Shown: positions 24,007 to 33,762 of the stretch, piece after piece
Layout of the letters: each line of letters opens with the position of its first letter
How positions within the stretch are numbered: the stretch's first letter is position 1
Source of the DNA: an uncultured Bacillota bacterium
GTDB taxonomy: Bacteria > Bacillota > Clostridia > Christensenellales > UBA1242
DNA: 45,417 bases
Direction of reading: 5' to 3'
NCBI GenBank assembly: GCA_948465545.1
Contig: CAOJXO010000010.1
Location: 1-45,417, forward strand
Position numbers and translations under genes: made by a program
Notes under the pieces: generated by a model
Database searches by the model: none
What the model was told of the DNA's origin: nothing
What the model saw: the letters and a program-made list of their open reading frames with translations, nothing else

Positions 24007-24960
24007 TTAATCTTCGTCTTTACGAAGTGAAAGTCCATAACTTTCAAGTTTTTGAATAACCTCATCAATAGACTTGATACCAAGATTCTTAACCTTAAGC
24101 ATATCGCCTCTTGATTTTTTGATAAGGTCTTCAACAGTATTTACGCCTGCTCTCTTTAAGCAGTTGTAAGAACGAACAGAAAGGTCCATTTCTTCAATTG
24201 GAAGTTCCATAAGTTTAACTTGTTTATCTTCTTCACGTGAAACTAAGATATCCATATCGCTCATTTGAGAACAAAGTTCAACAAAAAGTCCGATATGTTC
24301 AACAATAATCTTACCAGCAAGGGCTACGATTTCACGGGCAGAAGTTGTGCCGTTTGTTTCAACTTCAACAGTAAGTTTATCAAAATCAACGCTTTGTCCA
24401 ACACGTGTGCTTTCAACGTTGAAGTTAACCTTTTTAACAGGTGAGAAGATTGAGTCCATAGCAATGAAATCAATATTATCAAATTTAGTTTTGTTTACAG
24501 TGTTAGGAACATATCCTCTTCCGTTACCAATCATAAGGTCCATATCAAGCACTGCACCTTCATCCATAGTACAGATGTAAAGGTCTGGATTTAAGATTGT
24601 AACTTCATCATTGCTTTGAAAATCTTTTGCTGTAACAACACCAGGGGTGTTCTTTCTAATGCGAAGATAGGTAACAAAATCTCTATCTTTATTATTGCAT
24701 CTAACAGCCAAAGATTTAAGGTTAAGAATGATGTCAACAACATCTTCAGTAACCCCTCTTAAACTTGTAAACTCATGTGCTGCACCAGCGATTCTAACCG
24801 CGATAGGTGCACTGCCAGGAAGTGCAGAGAGAAGTGTTCTTCTCATAGTGTTACCAAGAGTAATACCATAACCTTTTTCAAGAGGTTCAACAACAAATCT
24901 AGCGTAACTTCCGTTGTCAGTTTCTTCACAACTAATTCTAGGTCTTTCCATTTCCATCAT
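24007..24960 (-). CDS. rpoA: RNA polymerase alpha subunit
   Basis: The 317-residue protein has the N-terminal assembly domain (FVVEPLEKGYGITLGNTMRR, LLSALPGSAPIAVRI) and a C-terminal domain from about residue 245 that contacts UP elements and regulators (LSVRSYNCLKRAGVNTVEDL, LGIKSIDEVIQKLESYGLSL). AGGAGG precedes the ATG. It sits between rpsD and rplQ as usual. Confidence 0.98.
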   Translation of the reverse strand: MMEMERPRISCEETDNGSYARFVVEPLEKGYGITLGNTMRRTLLSALPGSAPIAVRIAGAAHEFTSLRGVTEDVVDIILNLKSLAVRCNNKDRDFVTYLRIRKNTPGVVTAKDFQSNDEVTILNPDLYICTMDEGAVLDMDLMIGNGRGYVPNTVNKTKFDNIDFIAMDSIFSPVKKVNFNVESTRVGQSVDFDKLTVEVETNGTTSAREIVALAGKIIVEHIGLFVELCSQMSDMDILVSREEDKQVKLMELPIEEMDLSVRSYNCLKRAGVNTVEDLIKKSRGDMLKVKNLGIKSIDEVIQKLESYGLSLRKDED

Positions 24961-24977
24961 ATTAACATGCCTCCTTA

Positions 24978-25604
24978 TTATCTCGAATATAACTCGATGA
25001 TAAGTTGTTCTTTGATATCAGCGTCGATATCATCTCTTGCTGGAAGTGCAACGATTTTTCCAGTGAGAGTGTTGGTATCAAATTCAAGCCATTTAGGCAT
25101 AACGATTTTCATACCTTTGATAGCTTTGAAAGATTCAAGTTCTTGCTTGTTTTCTTTAACAGCGATTACATCACCAACCTTAACTTGGTAAGAAGGTATA
25201 TTAACACGTTTTCCATTAACAGTGATATGTCCATGGTTTACAATTTGACGGCAGTGGCTACGGCTAGCACCGATACCCATTCTATAAACAACATTGTCAA
25301 GACGTCTTTCAATGAGGGATAACATATTTTCACCAGTAACACCCTTCATTCTTTCAGCCTCTTCATAATAGTCTCTGAATTGTTTTTCTAGAACGCCATA
25401 CATTCTTTTAACTTTTTGTTTTTCACGAAGTTGGCTACCATATTCAGAGAAAGTAACTCTTCTTCTTGAATTGCCGTGTTGTCCAGGAATAACAGGACGT
25501 CTTTCCATAGCACATTTCTTAGTTGTACATCTTTCACCTTTAAGGAAAAGTTTGCAACCTTCACGTCTACATTGACGGCAATCAGGTTCAATTGTTCTTG
25601 CCAT
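24978..25604 (-). CDS. rpsD: Ribosomal protein S4, zinc-binding form
   Basis: The 208-residue protein has the S4 RNA-binding domain (RLDNVVYRMGIGASRSHCRQ, VNHGHITVNGKRVNIPSYQV). The N-terminus has a Cys cluster (CRQCRREGCKLF, then CTTKKC) typical of the zinc form. S4 starts 30S assembly at the 5' domain of 16S rRNA and often represses the alpha operon. Confidence 0.98.
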   Translation of the reverse strand: MARTIEPDCRQCRREGCKLFLKGERCTTKKCAMERRPVIPGQHGNSRRRVTFSEYGSQLREKQKVKRMYGVLEKQFRDYYEEAERMKGVTGENMLSLIERRLDNVVYRMGIGASRSHCRQIVNHGHITVNGKRVNIPSYQVKVGDVIAVKENKQELESFKAIKGMKIVMPKWLEFDTNTLTGKIVALPARDDIDADIKEQLIIELYSR

Positions 25605-25617
25605 TTAAATTCTCCTT

Positions 25618-26025
25618 TTAAATTCTTCTTGTCTTAGGAGGTCTGCAACCGTTATGAGCGATTGGCGAAACGTCCTTAATAAGTGTTACATTAAGTTCGC
25701 AATTTTGAAGAGAACGGATAGCAAGTTCGCGACCGCTACCAGGTCCTTTTACAAAAACTTCAACGTTTTGAATTCCATGTTCTTTAGCAACCTTTGCTGC
25801 GTCCTCAACACAAGATTGAGCAGCGAAAGGAGTGCTTTTCTTAGAACCTTTAAGTCCTAATTTTCCAGATGAGCACCAAGATAAAACATTACCGTCACAA
25901 TCAGTGAAAGATACGATAGTGTTGTTGAAAGAAGTCTTGATATGCACTTGACCGTTAGAGATGTTTCTACTAACTCTCTTCTTGGTTTTCACATTTTTAC
26001 CATTAGTTTTCTTAGTTTGTGCCAT
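25618..26025 (-). CDS. rpsK: Ribosomal protein S11
   Basis: The 135-residue protein has the S11 signatures [39 protein letters not shown] and the C-terminal [11 protein letters not shown]. It forms part of the 30S platform near the E site. It lies 10 bp after rpsM. Confidence 0.98.
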   Translation of the reverse strand: MAQTKKTNGKNVKTKKRVSRNISNGQVHIKTSFNNTIVSFTDCDGNVLSWCSSGKLGLKGSKKSTPFAAQSCVEDAAKVAKEHGIQNVEVFVKGPGSGRELAIRSLQNCELNVTLIKDVSPIAHNGCRPPKTRRI

Positions 26026-26035
26026 TTTTTACTCC

Positions 26036-26413
26036 TTACTTACCTTTCTTAGAACTACCAGCAACAACTTTCTTAGGTCCTTTTCTAGTTCTTGCATTGT
26101 TACGAGTATTTTGACCTCTAACAGGTAATCCTTTACGGTGGCGAACACCACGATAGCAACCTATTTCATTAAGTTTCTTGATGTCCATGTCGACTTTTTT
26201 ACGAAGTTCACCTTCAACTATAACGTTATGTTCGATATAGTTACGAAGTTTAGCAACTTGGTCATCAGTCAAATCCTTAACACGGATATCAGCACTAACG
26301 CCTGTTGCTTCACAGATTTTATTGGAAGTTACTCTACCAATACCATAAATGTAGGTAAGACCAAGTTCCAATCTTTTTTCTCTTGGTAAATCTACACCAG
26401 CAATTCTTGCCAT
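26036..26413 (-). CDS. rpsM: Ribosomal protein S13
   Basis: The 125-residue protein has [20 protein letters not shown] and the basic C-terminal tail ([20 protein letters not shown]) that reaches toward tRNA in the P site. It sits in the 30S head. Confidence 0.98.
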   Translation of the reverse strand: MARIAGVDLPREKRLELGLTYIYGIGRVTSNKICEATGVSADIRVKDLTDDQVAKLRNYIEHNVIVEGELRKKVDMDIKKLNEIGCYRGVRHRKGLPVRGQNTRNNARTRKGPKKVVAGSSKKGK

Positions 26414-26437
26414 TTAATTTTCCTCCATTTAAATTTT

Positions 26438-26551
26438 TTAGCCTTGTGTTTGCTTATGCTTTGGATTAGAACAGATAACCATTACCTTTCCATCTCTCTT
26501 GATTACTCTGCATTTATCACACATAGGCTTAACAGATGCTCTAACTTTCAT
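26438..26551 (-). CDS. rpmJ: Ribosomal protein L36
   Basis: The 37-residue frame reads [20 protein letters not shown] and then [17 protein letters not shown]. The C-C-C-H zinc ribbon (Cys11, Cys14, Cys27, His32) is intact. It lies between infA and rpsM, the standard place. AGGAG lies just before the ATG. Confidence 0.97.
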   Translation of the reverse strand: MKVRASVKPMCDKCRVIKRDGKVMVICSNPKHKQTQG

Positions 26552-26563
26552 GTTTGCTCCTTT

Positions 26564-26785
26564 TTAACCTTTTTCTCTCCAAGTAATCCTGCCCTTTGAC
26601 AGGTCATAAGGGCTCATTTCGACTTTAACTTTGTCCCCTTCCAGCACTTTAATATAATTTTTTCTTAACTTGCCAGAAATGTAAGTAGTAATAACATGTC
26701 CGTTTGAAAGTCTAACCCTAAAAGTGGTATTAGGTAATACCTCTTCAACGATTCCTTCAAATTCAATTACATCTTCCTTCGACAT
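26564..26785 (-). CDS. infA: Translation initiation factor IF-1
   Basis: The start is at ATG 26785, just after AAGGAG. An in-frame GTG two codons earlier is not favoured. The 73-residue S1/OB-fold protein reads [20 protein letters not shown] ... [17 protein letters not shown] ... [19 protein letters not shown]-1 binds the 30S A site. Its start overlaps the preceding KOW gene by 23 bp. Confidence 0.97.
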   Translation of the reverse strand: MSKEDVIEFEGIVEEVLPNTTFRVRLSNGHVITTYISGKLRKNYIKVLEGDKVKVEMSPYDLSKGRITWREKG

Positions 26786-27029
26786 GTTCACTCCTTTTAA
26801 GAAATTTTCTTATTTTCGCATTGACTTTTTCTTCCAAAAGTTCACTTTCAGTTAAAGTCAATTCTTTGCCCTGACACTTGATATGTTTAAGGCTTTTCTT
26901 TTTTGGCTTATCGGCTTTCAGCCTTTTGCCATCTGCAAGGTAGGCAAATCTTTTATCTAACCTTACAACTATAAATGTTTGTCCTTTTTCCTTCCCAGCG
27001 AGTGCCATTACCATGCTTCCGACTTGCAT
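26763..27029 (-). CDS. KOW-domain RNA-binding protein (L14e-like)
   Basis: The start is placed at ATG 27029, 7 nt after AGGGG. The 88-residue protein opens with a KOW motif ([20 protein letters not shown]) followed by [15 protein letters not shown] and a basic helix ending near [11 protein letters not shown]. Small L14e/L27e-like KOW proteins of unknown exact role are common between map and infA in Clostridia and probably bind RNA or ribosomes. It overlaps the start of infA, suggesting translational coupling. Confidence 0.85.
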   Translation of the reverse strand: MQVGSMVMALAGKEKGQTFIVVRLDKRFAYLADGKRLKADKPKKKSLKHIKCQGKELTLTESELLEEKVNAKIRKFLKRSEHVEGRCN

Positions 27030-27040
27030 ACGCACACCCC

Positions 27041-27784
27041 TTATAAAGTCAAAATTTCAACGCCGTTTTTGGTTACCAAAACCGTGTTTTCATAATGAGC
27101 GGAAGGTTTTCCATCACGGGTTATCACACCCCAGCCGTCCTCAACCAGCCACACCTCTTTGCGTCCCATGTTAATCATAGGCTCTATTGCAAGGGTAGCA
27201 TCCTCAATAACCATAGGTCCGTCTGTCACTTTGCCATAGTTGCAAATGGTTGGAGGCTCATGCATCTTCTTACCAATGCCATGACCCGCTAGTTCTCTTA
27301 CAACGCTGTAACCATTCTTTTCAGCATATTCTTGAATCGCATGTGAAAGTTCACCGATTCTATGTCCGACAGCCAAATGCTTAATGCCTTCAAAGAAAGA
27401 TTGTTTGGTTACTTCAATCAGCCTTGCCTTTTCAGGAGAGATTTTCCCTACTGGAAAGGTGCGGGCTGCATCTCCGATATAACCCTTATATGCCACACAC
27501 AAGTCTACGCTGATTATGTCCCCTTCTTTAAGAATAACGTCCTTAGACGGAATGCCATGTACCACCATTTCATTAACAGAAGCACATATAGAAGCGGGAT
27601 AACCCTCATAGCCAAGGCAGGCTGGACTTGCACCACTATCTATTATAAACTTTTCTATGGATTTGTCAAGTTCATATGTGGAAATGCCAGGTTTTACTAA
27701 CGTTTCAGCGTAATTTAACGCATCACGAGTAAGAGCACAAGCCTTTCTCATAAGAACAAGTTCTGCAGGAGTCATAGACCTCAT
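27041..27784 (-). CDS. map: Methionine aminopeptidase, type I
   Basis: The 247-residue enzyme removes the initiator Met. The five metal ligands are visible: Asp in SVDLCVAYKGYIGDAARTF (two Asp), His in AGHGIGKKMHEPPTI, Glu in LAIEPMINMG, and Glu near the end (SAHYENTVLVT). Its ATG overlaps the adk stop as ATGA. Confidence 0.97.
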   Translation of the reverse strand: MRSMTPAELVLMRKACALTRDALNYAETLVKPGISTYELDKSIEKFIIDSGASPACLGYEGYPASICASVNEMVVHGIPSKDVILKEGDIISVDLCVAYKGYIGDAARTFPVGKISPEKARLIEVTKQSFFEGIKHLAVGHRIGELSHAIQEYAEKNGYSVVRELAGHGIGKKMHEPPTICNYGKVTDGPMVIEDATLAIEPMINMGRKEVWLVEDGWGVITRDGKPSAHYENTVLVTKNGVEILTL

Positions 27785-28410
27785 TTCTTTCCTCCCAACC
27801 CTAACAAAAAGTTTTTCACAGGCTTATAAGTATCTTCAGGCGAACCCAAACTAGACACTTTAAACAGCCTATCACTGTAGAAGTCTATGAGTGGTGTTGT
27901 TGTCTTTTCATAAACTTCCAGACGAAGTCTTACTGTTTCAAGTTTATCGTCATCACGTTGAAACAATTCTCCATGACACTTCGCACAGTTCTTACCTGCA
28001 TAATCTAAAGTGCTGTAAATTTCTCCACACTTAGAGCAAACTCTGCGAGCCACTGCCCTGCGTTCAATTTCCTCAAAAGGTAAATCAATCAAAACCGCAC
28101 TGTCAATTTTTGCAATATTTTTAAGAGCCTCTGCTTGTGCAACGGTACGTGGAAAGCCATCAAATATAACACCTTTTTTGCAATCTGGCTTTGTGATACG
28201 TTGACTTAGAATTTTGATTGTAAGTTCATCAGGAACAAGTTGTCCTTTATCCATATAACTTTTCAATTTTAAACCAAGTTCACTGCCACCAGCAATTTCA
28301 CCTCTAAAAAGGTCGCCAGTAGAAATTTGAACTAGTCCAAAATCCTTAGTAATCTTTTTAGCAAGCGTGCCTTTACCACTACCAGGTGCACCTAAGAGAA
28401 TTATATTCAC
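27781..28410 (-). CDS. adk: Adenylate kinase, zinc-lid type
   Basis: The 209-residue enzyme converts ATP and AMP to two ADP. It has the P-loop GAPGSGKGT (residue 7), GDLFRGEI, the FDGFPRTVAQAEAL motif near 84, and a lid with CSKCGEIY and CAKC that should bind zinc. It is separated from secY by 106 bp with a long hairpin, and has AGGAGG before its ATG. Confidence 0.97.
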   Translation of the reverse strand: MNIILLGAPGSGKGTLAKKITKDFGLVQISTGDLFRGEIAGGSELGLKLKSYMDKGQLVPDELTIKILSQRITKPDCKKGVIFDGFPRTVAQAEALKNIAKIDSAVLIDLPFEEIERRAVARRVCSKCGEIYSTLDYAGKNCAKCHGELFQRDDDKLETVRLRLEVYEKTTTPLIDFYSDRLFKVSSLGSPEDTYKPVKNFLLGLGGKK

Positions 28411-28467
28411 ACATTCCTCCTATTTCTTCTTATTTAATGACCTAAGAATGGGTCAATTATTTTCTAC

Positions 28468-28499
28468 TGTGTTTCCCTACATAAAGGTAAGGAAACACA
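28468..28499 (-). promoter_or_regulatory. Long hairpin in the secY-adk gap
   Basis: The arms TGTGTTTCC (28468-28476) and GGAAACACA (28491-28499) pair perfectly, extended by TAC/GTA inside. No U-run follows, so it is more likely an RNA processing or stability element than a terminator. A second small stem (GACC/GGTC, 28439-28454) lies between it and adk. Confidence 0.55.
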
Positions 28500-28516
28500 A
28501 TATTGATAATCATTTT

Positions 28517-29809
28517 TTAATTCAAGAAACCTTTATAGTTTCTCATAAGCATTTGTGCTTCAAGTTGTTTATCAAGTTCAAGTGCTACTGAAACCACAAT
28601 CATAAGTCCTGTTGCACTGAAAGCATTGATTAAAACTCCCACACTTGTATAATCACCTATTGCCTTGAAAGCAAGTGATGGGATAAGTGCGATAATTGCA
28701 AGGAAGATTGCACCAAAGAAAGTGATTCTTCCAGAGATTTTTCCAAGATATTCCGCGGTTGGTTTTCCAGCACGGATACCAGGAATAAATCCACCTTGTT
28801 GCTGTATTCTCTTACTGATATCATTTGGATCAAAGGTAATCTTTGCATAGAAGAATGAGAAGAGTAAGATAAACACTGCAGTAAGCACAATGTAAAGCCA
28901 AGAGTTTGTACCCAGCCATTGTTGATACCAAGTTGAACTTGGCCAGAAGATACTGATAATAAGTTGAGGGAAGGTTAAGAAAGTACTAGCAAGGATAATA
29001 GGCATAACACCAGAGCCGTTTACACGGATAGGAATGTATGTGCTTTGTCCGCCGTACATCTTTCTACCTTTAATTTGTTTTGCATATTGCACTGGCACAC
29101 GTCTTTCCCCGCCATCAACAAAAACGATAAGGGCAAAGATTGCAATAACTGCAACAAGAAAGATAACGATATACCATAAATAGTTAACATTTCCACCAAA
29201 AACGATTGAGAAAGCGTCTTTAATTGCAGAAGCTGCAGATGATAAAATACCTACAAAGATAAGTAAACTCATACCATTGCCAACGCCAAGGTCAGTAATT
29301 CTTTCACCAAGCCAAACGGTAAACATACCGCCAGCTGTTAAGATAAGAACAACACCACAACCGATAAGCCAAGTAGGAGCACCAGCCCAAAGAGCGTTAG
29401 GGTCAAGGTTTCCAGCATAACCTACAACAATACCGATTGCCTGAGCAAGAGCAAGTACAAGTGCAGCAATACGAGTATAGAAGTTGATTTTTCTTCTTCC
29501 GTCCTCACCTGCTTTTGAAAGTCTTTCAAGGGCAGGAATAGCCACCGTCAATAGTTGTATTACAATAGATGCCGTGATGTATGGCGTAACACCAAGGGCA
29601 AGCACTGACATGTTGGATAATGCACCACCACTTACCATATCCATAAGGCTGAATATAGAAACAGTGTCAGAAGATACAATTCCATTTGCATCAAAACCAA
29701 CAGCAGGTAAATAACAACCTACACGATAAATGAGTAATAACAATAATGTTATTAAAATCTTCTTACGAATGTCTTTGATTTTAAAAGCATTAACTATCGT
29801 TTTAAACAT
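28517..29809 (-). CDS. secY: Preprotein translocase subunit SecY
   Basis: The 430-residue protein has ten membrane segments. Family signatures include RVGCYLPAVGFD near TM1, the plug-region VSGGALSNMSVLALGVTPYI, LGVGNGMSLLIFVGI and VDGGERRVPVQYAKQIKGR. SecY forms the protein-conducting channel in the inner membrane. Its start overlaps the rplO stop as TAATG. Confidence 0.98.
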   Translation of the reverse strand: MFKTIVNAFKIKDIRKKILITLLLLLIYRVGCYLPAVGFDANGIVSSDTVSIFSLMDMVSGGALSNMSVLALGVTPYITASIVIQLLTVAIPALERLSKAGEDGRRKINFYTRIAALVLALAQAIGIVVGYAGNLDPNALWAGAPTWLIGCGVVLILTAGGMFTVWLGERITDLGVGNGMSLLIFVGILSSAASAIKDAFSIVFGGNVNYLWYIVIFLVAVIAIFALIVFVDGGERRVPVQYAKQIKGRKMYGGQSTYIPIRVNGSGVMPIILASTFLTFPQLIISIFWPSSTWYQQWLGTNSWLYIVLTAVFILLFSFFYAKITFDPNDISKRIQQQGGFIPGIRAGKPTAEYLGKISGRITFFGAIFLAIIALIPSLAFKAIGDYTSVGVLINAFSATGLMIVVSVALELDKQLEAQMLMRNYKGFLN

Positions 29810-30255
29810 TATAACTCCTCTACTTTTCCGCCAACTTTTTCAATCTTCTCTTTTGCTGATTTAGTAAATTTGTTTGCTTTAACAGTTAAAGGTTTAGTAA
29901 GAACACCATCTCCAAGAACCTTTAAGCCGTAAGAATGACGTTTACCGATAAATCTTGTTTCATACAAGAGTTCTTCGGTAATAACTGCGTTTGCTTCGAA
30001 GGCTTCAAGGTCGCCAACGTTGATGCAAGCGTAATCTTTTCTAAAGTTTTTGTTATTGAATCCACGGATAGCCATTTTTCTGATAAGAGGGATATTTCCA
30101 CCTTCAAATCCAGGTCTAACACCACCGCCACTACGAGCGTTTTGTCCTTTATGACCTTTACCACTTGTTTTGCCGATTCCGCTTCCGATACCTCTGCCGA
30201 CTCTCACTTTTTTAGTAGTAGAGCCTTCTGCAGGTTTTAAGTTATTTAATTCCAT
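29809..30255 (-). CDS. rplO: Ribosomal protein L15
   Basis: The 148-residue protein has the Gly-rich basic N-terminal arm ([36 protein letters not shown]) that penetrates 23S rRNA, and a globular C-terminal half ([20 protein letters not shown]). Confidence 0.98.
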   Translation of the reverse strand: MELNNLKPAEGSTTKKVRVGRGIGSGIGKTSGKGHKGQNARSGGGVRPGFEGGNIPLIRKMAIRGFNNKNFRKDYACINVGDLEAFEANAVITEELLYETRFIGKRHSYGLKVLGDGVLTKPLTVKANKFTKSAKEKIEKVGGKVEEL

Positions 30256-30264
30256 ATTGCCCTC

Positions 30265-30462
30265 CTACTTTACTTCTTCCACTTTAACGAGGTGTGCAAC
30301 GTGGTGAATACTGCCACGAACACTTGCGTTATCAGGAAGAACATTAGAATCGTTGAGTTTAGTAAGACCAAGAGCCTCAATTATTTTAGATTGCTTTTTG
30401 TTGTAACCGATAGCACTTCTAACATAGGTTACTTTAAGCATTTTTTGTTTTTTCTCTGCCAT
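30265..30462 (-). CDS. rpmD: Ribosomal protein L30
   Basis: The 65-residue protein reads LKVTYVRSAIGYNKKQSKII, EALGLTKLNDSNVL and ends in a VAHLVKVEEV-type tail, matching bacterial L30. It lies between rpsE and rplO. Confidence 0.97.
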   Translation of the reverse strand: MAEKKQKMLKVTYVRSAIGYNKKQSKIIEALGLTKLNDSNVLPDNASVRGSIHHVAHLVKVEEVK

Positions 30463-30473
30463 AATCTTTCTCC

Positions 30474-31067
30474 TTAAATCTCATCAACACTTTTGCCACG
30501 TCTAGCAGCGATTTCTTCTTTTGTTCTAACAGACAAAAGACCATTCATAGTTGCTTTAACGCAGTTGATTTTGTTTGTAGAGCCGTGAATTTTAGTAACG
30601 ATATCCTTAATACCAGCAAGTTCAAGAACTGAACGAGCAGCACCACCTGCAATAACTCCAGTACCAGGTTTAGCAGGAAGCATAAGGATATTTGTTGCTG
30701 CAAATTTGCCTACTGTTTCGTGAGGGATAGTACCTTCAACGATGTTGATTAATTTCATGTTTTTCTTAGCGATAATTGTAGCCTTTTCGATAGCAGAAGA
30801 TACTTCTCTTCCTTTACCAATTCCAAGACCAACCTTACCCTTGCCGTCACCGACAACAACAAGAGCAGAGAAACGAAGTGTTCTACCACCCTTAACAACC
30901 TTTGTTACTCTTCTAACAGAAACAACACGTTTGTCAAATTCGCTATCTTCTCTTCTTGCAGGTCTTTCTCTTTTATCGCCTTTCTTATTAAAAGGTTTCT
31001 TGTCTTTAAAAGCGTTTTCCTTTGTAACAACTTCAGCGGTTTGTTCTTGTTTAACTTCGTTAGCCAT
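30474..31067 (-). CDS. rpsE: Ribosomal protein S5 with a charged N-terminal extension
   Basis: The S5 core begins near residue 44 (DKRVVSVRRVTKVVKGGRTL) and includes RFSALVVVGDGKGKVGLGIG and PAKPGTGVIAGGAARSVLEL. The protein is 197 residues, about 30 more than usual. The extra part is a Lys/Glu-rich N-terminus (KDKKPFNKKGDKRERPARRE). S5 contributes to decoding accuracy in the 30S body. Confidence 0.97.
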   Translation of the reverse strand: MANEVKQEQTAEVVTKENAFKDKKPFNKKGDKRERPARREDSEFDKRVVSVRRVTKVVKGGRTLRFSALVVVGDGKGKVGLGIGKGREVSSAIEKATIIAKKNMKLINIVEGTIPHETVGKFAATNILMLPAKPGTGVIAGGAARSVLELAGIKDIVTKIHGSTNKINCVKATMNGLLSVRTKEEIAARRGKSVDEI

Positions 31068-31076
31068 GATTTCCTC

Positions 31077-31445
31077 CTAAAATTTAAGTCCAGCTGCTCT
31101 AGCACTATCTGCAAGTGCTTGAACACGACCAATATAAATGTAACCGCCTCTATCGAAAACAACTTCTTTAACCTTTTTCTTGATAGCACGTTTAGCGATA
31201 GTTTCGCCAACGATTTGTGCTTGCTCAGTTTTAGATTTGCCTTCAATTAACTTCTTTACCTCAGGGTCAAGAGTTGATGCACTAACAAGGGTTACACCTT
31301 TAACGTCATCAATAATTTGAGCGTAAATTTGGCTCAAACTTCTGTAAACACAAAGACGAGGTCTTTCGCTAGTTCCAGATACTTTTGTTCTAACACGTTT
31401 GTGACGAACAAGTCTTTCTTGATTTTTGTCTTTAACGCTTATCAT
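31077..31445 (-). CDS. rplR: Ribosomal protein L18
   Basis: The 122-residue protein has [20 protein letters not shown] and the conserved ending [21 protein letters not shown]18 binds 5S rRNA in the central protuberance with L5. Confidence 0.98.
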   Translation of the reverse strand: MISVKDKNQERLVRHKRVRTKVSGTSERPRLCVYRSLSQIYAQIIDDVKGVTLVSASTLDPEVKKLIEGKSKTEQAQIVGETIAKRAIKKKVKEVVFDRGGYIYIGRVQALADSARAAGLKF

Positions 31446-31454
31446 ATCTCGCTC

Positions 31455-32003
31455 CTATTTCTTGCCCTTACCGGCAGTTTTTCCGACTTTTCTAATAACT
31501 ACTTGGTCAGAGTATCTAACACCGTAGCCGTGGTATGGTTCAACAGGTCTAAGAGCTTTCACATTAGAAGCAAATTGACCAACCTTTTGTTTATCAATTC
31601 CACTAACAACGATTTCAGTTGCACTTGTGCAAGTTACCTGAATGTCTGATGGAATTTCAACTTCAACAGGGTGAGAGAAACCAAGGTTTAAAACAAGTTT
31701 GTTTCCAGCAACGTTAGCTTTGTAACCTACACCAGAAATTAAAAGTGTTTTCTTAAATCCTTCGCTTACACCAACAACCATGTTGTGAGCAAGGGCTCTG
31801 TAAAGTCCATGCTTAGCATTTGAATCAGGAGTTTCTTTTGCGATTTCAAAAGACATCTCTTGACCATTTATATTTGTTTTGATTACTTTATCGATTTCCT
31901 GAGACAAGCTACCTTTAGGGCCTTTAACAGTTAAAACGCCGTCTTTAAGTTCTGCAGAAACGCCAGCAGGCATAACGATAAGTTTTTTACCTATTCTTGA
32001 CAT
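31455..32003 (-). CDS. rplF: Ribosomal protein L6
   Basis: The 182-residue protein has the two L6 domains (SRIGKKLIVMPAGVSAELKD; VEPYHGYGVRYSDQVVIRK near the end). It lies near the GTPase-associated centre of the 50S subunit. Confidence 0.98.
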   Translation of the reverse strand: MSRIGKKLIVMPAGVSAELKDGVLTVKGPKGSLSQEIDKVIKTNINGQEMSFEIAKETPDSNAKHGLYRALAHNMVVGVSEGFKKTLLISGVGYKANVAGNKLVLNLGFSHPVEVEIPSDIQVTCTSATEIVVSGIDKQKVGQFASNVKALRPVEPYHGYGVRYSDQVVIRKVGKTAGKGKK

Positions 32004-32012
32004 AGCACCCTC

Positions 32013-32411
32013 CTACCATACGTAAGCGAGGACTTCGCCACCTACATTAAGGCTTCTTGCCACTTTATCAGTAACAATACCCTTGTTTGTAGAGATGATA
32101 GCGATTCCAAGTCCGCTTATAACTTTTGGAAGTTTATCTTTTTGTGCATAAATACGAAGTCCAGGTTTAGAAATTCTTTTTAAACCTTGAATAACGCTTT
32201 CGCCGTTTTCATCATATTTAAGTTTAATAAGAATGTTCTTTTTGTTTCCGTCTACAACCGCTTCGTAAGAAACAATGTAGCCTTCTTCAAGAAGAATTTT
32301 TGCAATTTGAGTTTTTTCGTTTGATGCAGGAATAATCACATCTTCGTGCTTAGCAGCAAGTGCATTACGAATTCTTGTGAGCATATCTGCAATAGGATCT
32401 GTAAGTACCAT
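32013..32411 (-). CDS. rpsH: Ribosomal protein S8
   Basis: The 132-residue protein begins [20 protein letters not shown] and ends [23 protein letters not shown], the S8 signatures. S8 binds helix 21 of 16S rRNA and in other bacteria represses the spc operon. Confidence 0.98.
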   Translation of the reverse strand: MVLTDPIADMLTRIRNALAAKHEDVIIPASNEKTQIAKILLEEGYIVSYEAVVDGNKKNILIKLKYDENGESVIQGLKRISKPGLRIYAQKDKLPKVISGLGIAIISTNKGIVTDKVARSLNVGGEVLAYVW

Positions 32412-32425
32412 AATTCTTCCTCCTC

Positions 32426-32611
32426 TTACCAGCTAGCCTTCTTAACGCCAGGGATTTCCCCTTTGTTAGCAAGTTCACGGAAACAAATTCTGCAAATTCC
32501 GTACTTTCTAAGTACTGCGTGTGGACGTCCACAAAGACTGCAACGAGTGTATTCTCTTGTCTTGTACTTTTGAGTTTTTTGTTGTTTTTCAATTAATGCT
32601 TTTCTTGCCAT
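32426..32611 (-). CDS. rpsN: Ribosomal protein S14, zinc type
   Basis: The 61-residue protein has the short zinc-ribbon form with CSLCGR (near residue 24) and CRICF (near 40) and ends IPGVKKASW. It lies between rplE and rpsH. Confidence 0.98.
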   Translation of the reverse strand: MARKALIEKQQKTQKYKTREYTRCSLCGRPHAVLRKYGICRICFRELANKGEIPGVKKASW

Positions 32612-32620
32612 AGTAATCTC

Positions 32621-33172
32621 CTATTTCGCGAAAGGCAAACCGAGTGCCTTCAAAAGTGCTTTTGCTTCTTCGTTAGTCTTAGCAGTAGTTACAAAAGTGA
32701 TATCAAAACCTCTGATTTTGTCGACTTTTTCATAAACGATTTCAGGGAAGATAAGTTGTTCCTTAATTCCCATAGAATAGTTACCTTTTCCATCGAAAGA
32801 CTTTTCAGGAACACCTTTAAAGTCTCTTACTCTTGGAAGAGCGATAGCAGTAAGTCTATCAAAGAACTCATACATTCTATCCCCTCTTAAAGTAACCTTA
32901 GTACCGATTTTTTGTCCTTCTCTTAAACCGAAGTTAGAGATTGACTTTTTAGCGGTAGTAATAACAGGCTTTTGACCTGCAATAGCAGTAAGTTCATCCA
33001 CTGCGATATTGAAACTCTTTGAGTTTGATTTAACATCTCCAAGACCCATATTAAGTACGATTTTAACAAGTTTTGGAACTTCCATAGGATTTTTGTAACC
33101 AAATTCTTTAACAAGAACTGGCACAACATCCTTTTTATACATTTCACGTATTCTGTTTTGTTCTTTAGCCAT
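32621..33172 (-). CDS. rplE: Ribosomal protein L5
   Basis: The 183-residue protein contains [40 protein letters not shown] and [19 protein letters not shown]. It binds 5S rRNA and contacts S13 and P-site tRNA. Confidence 0.98.
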   Translation of the reverse strand: MAKEQNRIREMYKKDVVPVLVKEFGYKNPMEVPKLVKIVLNMGLGDVKSNSKSFNIAVDELTAIAGQKPVITTAKKSISNFGLREGQKIGTKVTLRGDRMYEFFDRLTAIALPRVRDFKGVPEKSFDGKGNYSMGIKEQLIFPEIVYEKVDKIRGFDITFVTTAKTNEEAKALLKALGLPFAK

Positions 33173-33183
33173 AGTTAACGCTC

Positions 33184-33750
33184 CTAATTACCCTTCTTAG
33201 CAGATGTCGACTTTTGAGTTGAAGTTTTCTTAGCAGTTGTAGTTGCTTTTTCAGCAGGTTTAGCAGCCGCTTTAGCGGTTGTAGCCTTTGCTTCTGTAGT
33301 TTTAGCAGTCTTAGTTGCAGTAGTCTTTGGTTCAGCCTTAGGTGCTGATTTCTTAACCTCTGCTTTAGGTGCTTCTTCTTTCTTAGCAGACTTTTCTACT
33401 TTCTTAACTTCTTTCTTTGTTTGTTTTACAAACTTTTTATCAAGAGAGCCATTGCATTTTTTGCAAGAACGAACCTTTTCTCCCTCGATTTCTCTGTGAG
33501 CTACTCTTGTAGCCTTTCCACATACTGGGCAAATTACTTGAACGTTAGATGCTTCAATAGGAGCAGCCTTTTCAATAATTCCACCTTTGTCTTGTTGAGA
33601 TCTTGGTTTCTGATGTTTCTTAACGATATTGATGTTTTCAACAAGAACACGGTTAGTTTCAGGGTTAACCTCTAAAACCTTACCAGTTTTGCCTTTCTCT
33701 TTACCAGCAATAACAACAACTGTATCGCCTGTTTTAATAGCCATCTTCAT
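33184..33750 (-). CDS. rplX: Ribosomal protein L24 with a long Lys/Ala/Thr-rich tail
   Basis: Residues 1-105 are a normal L24: a KOW motif ([20 protein letters not shown]), [20 protein letters not shown], and a zinc-ribbon end ([16 protein letters not shown]). After that, about 80 residues are low-complexity Lys, Ala, Thr, Glu and Pro, similar in composition to histone H1-like tails. L24 starts 50S assembly. The tail is not needed for that and its role is unknown. AAGGAG precedes ATG 33750. Confidence 0.95.
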   Translation of the reverse strand: MKMAIKTGDTVVVIAGKEKGKTGKVLEVNPETNRVLVENINIVKKHQKPRSQQDKGGIIEKAAPIEASNVQVICPVCGKATRVAHREIEGEKVRSCKKCNGSLDKKFVKQTKKEVKKVEKSAKKEEAPKAEVKKSAPKAEPKTTATKTAKTTEAKATTAKAAAKPAEKATTTAKKTSTQKSTSAKKGN

Positions 33751-33762
33751 AAGAATCTCCTT

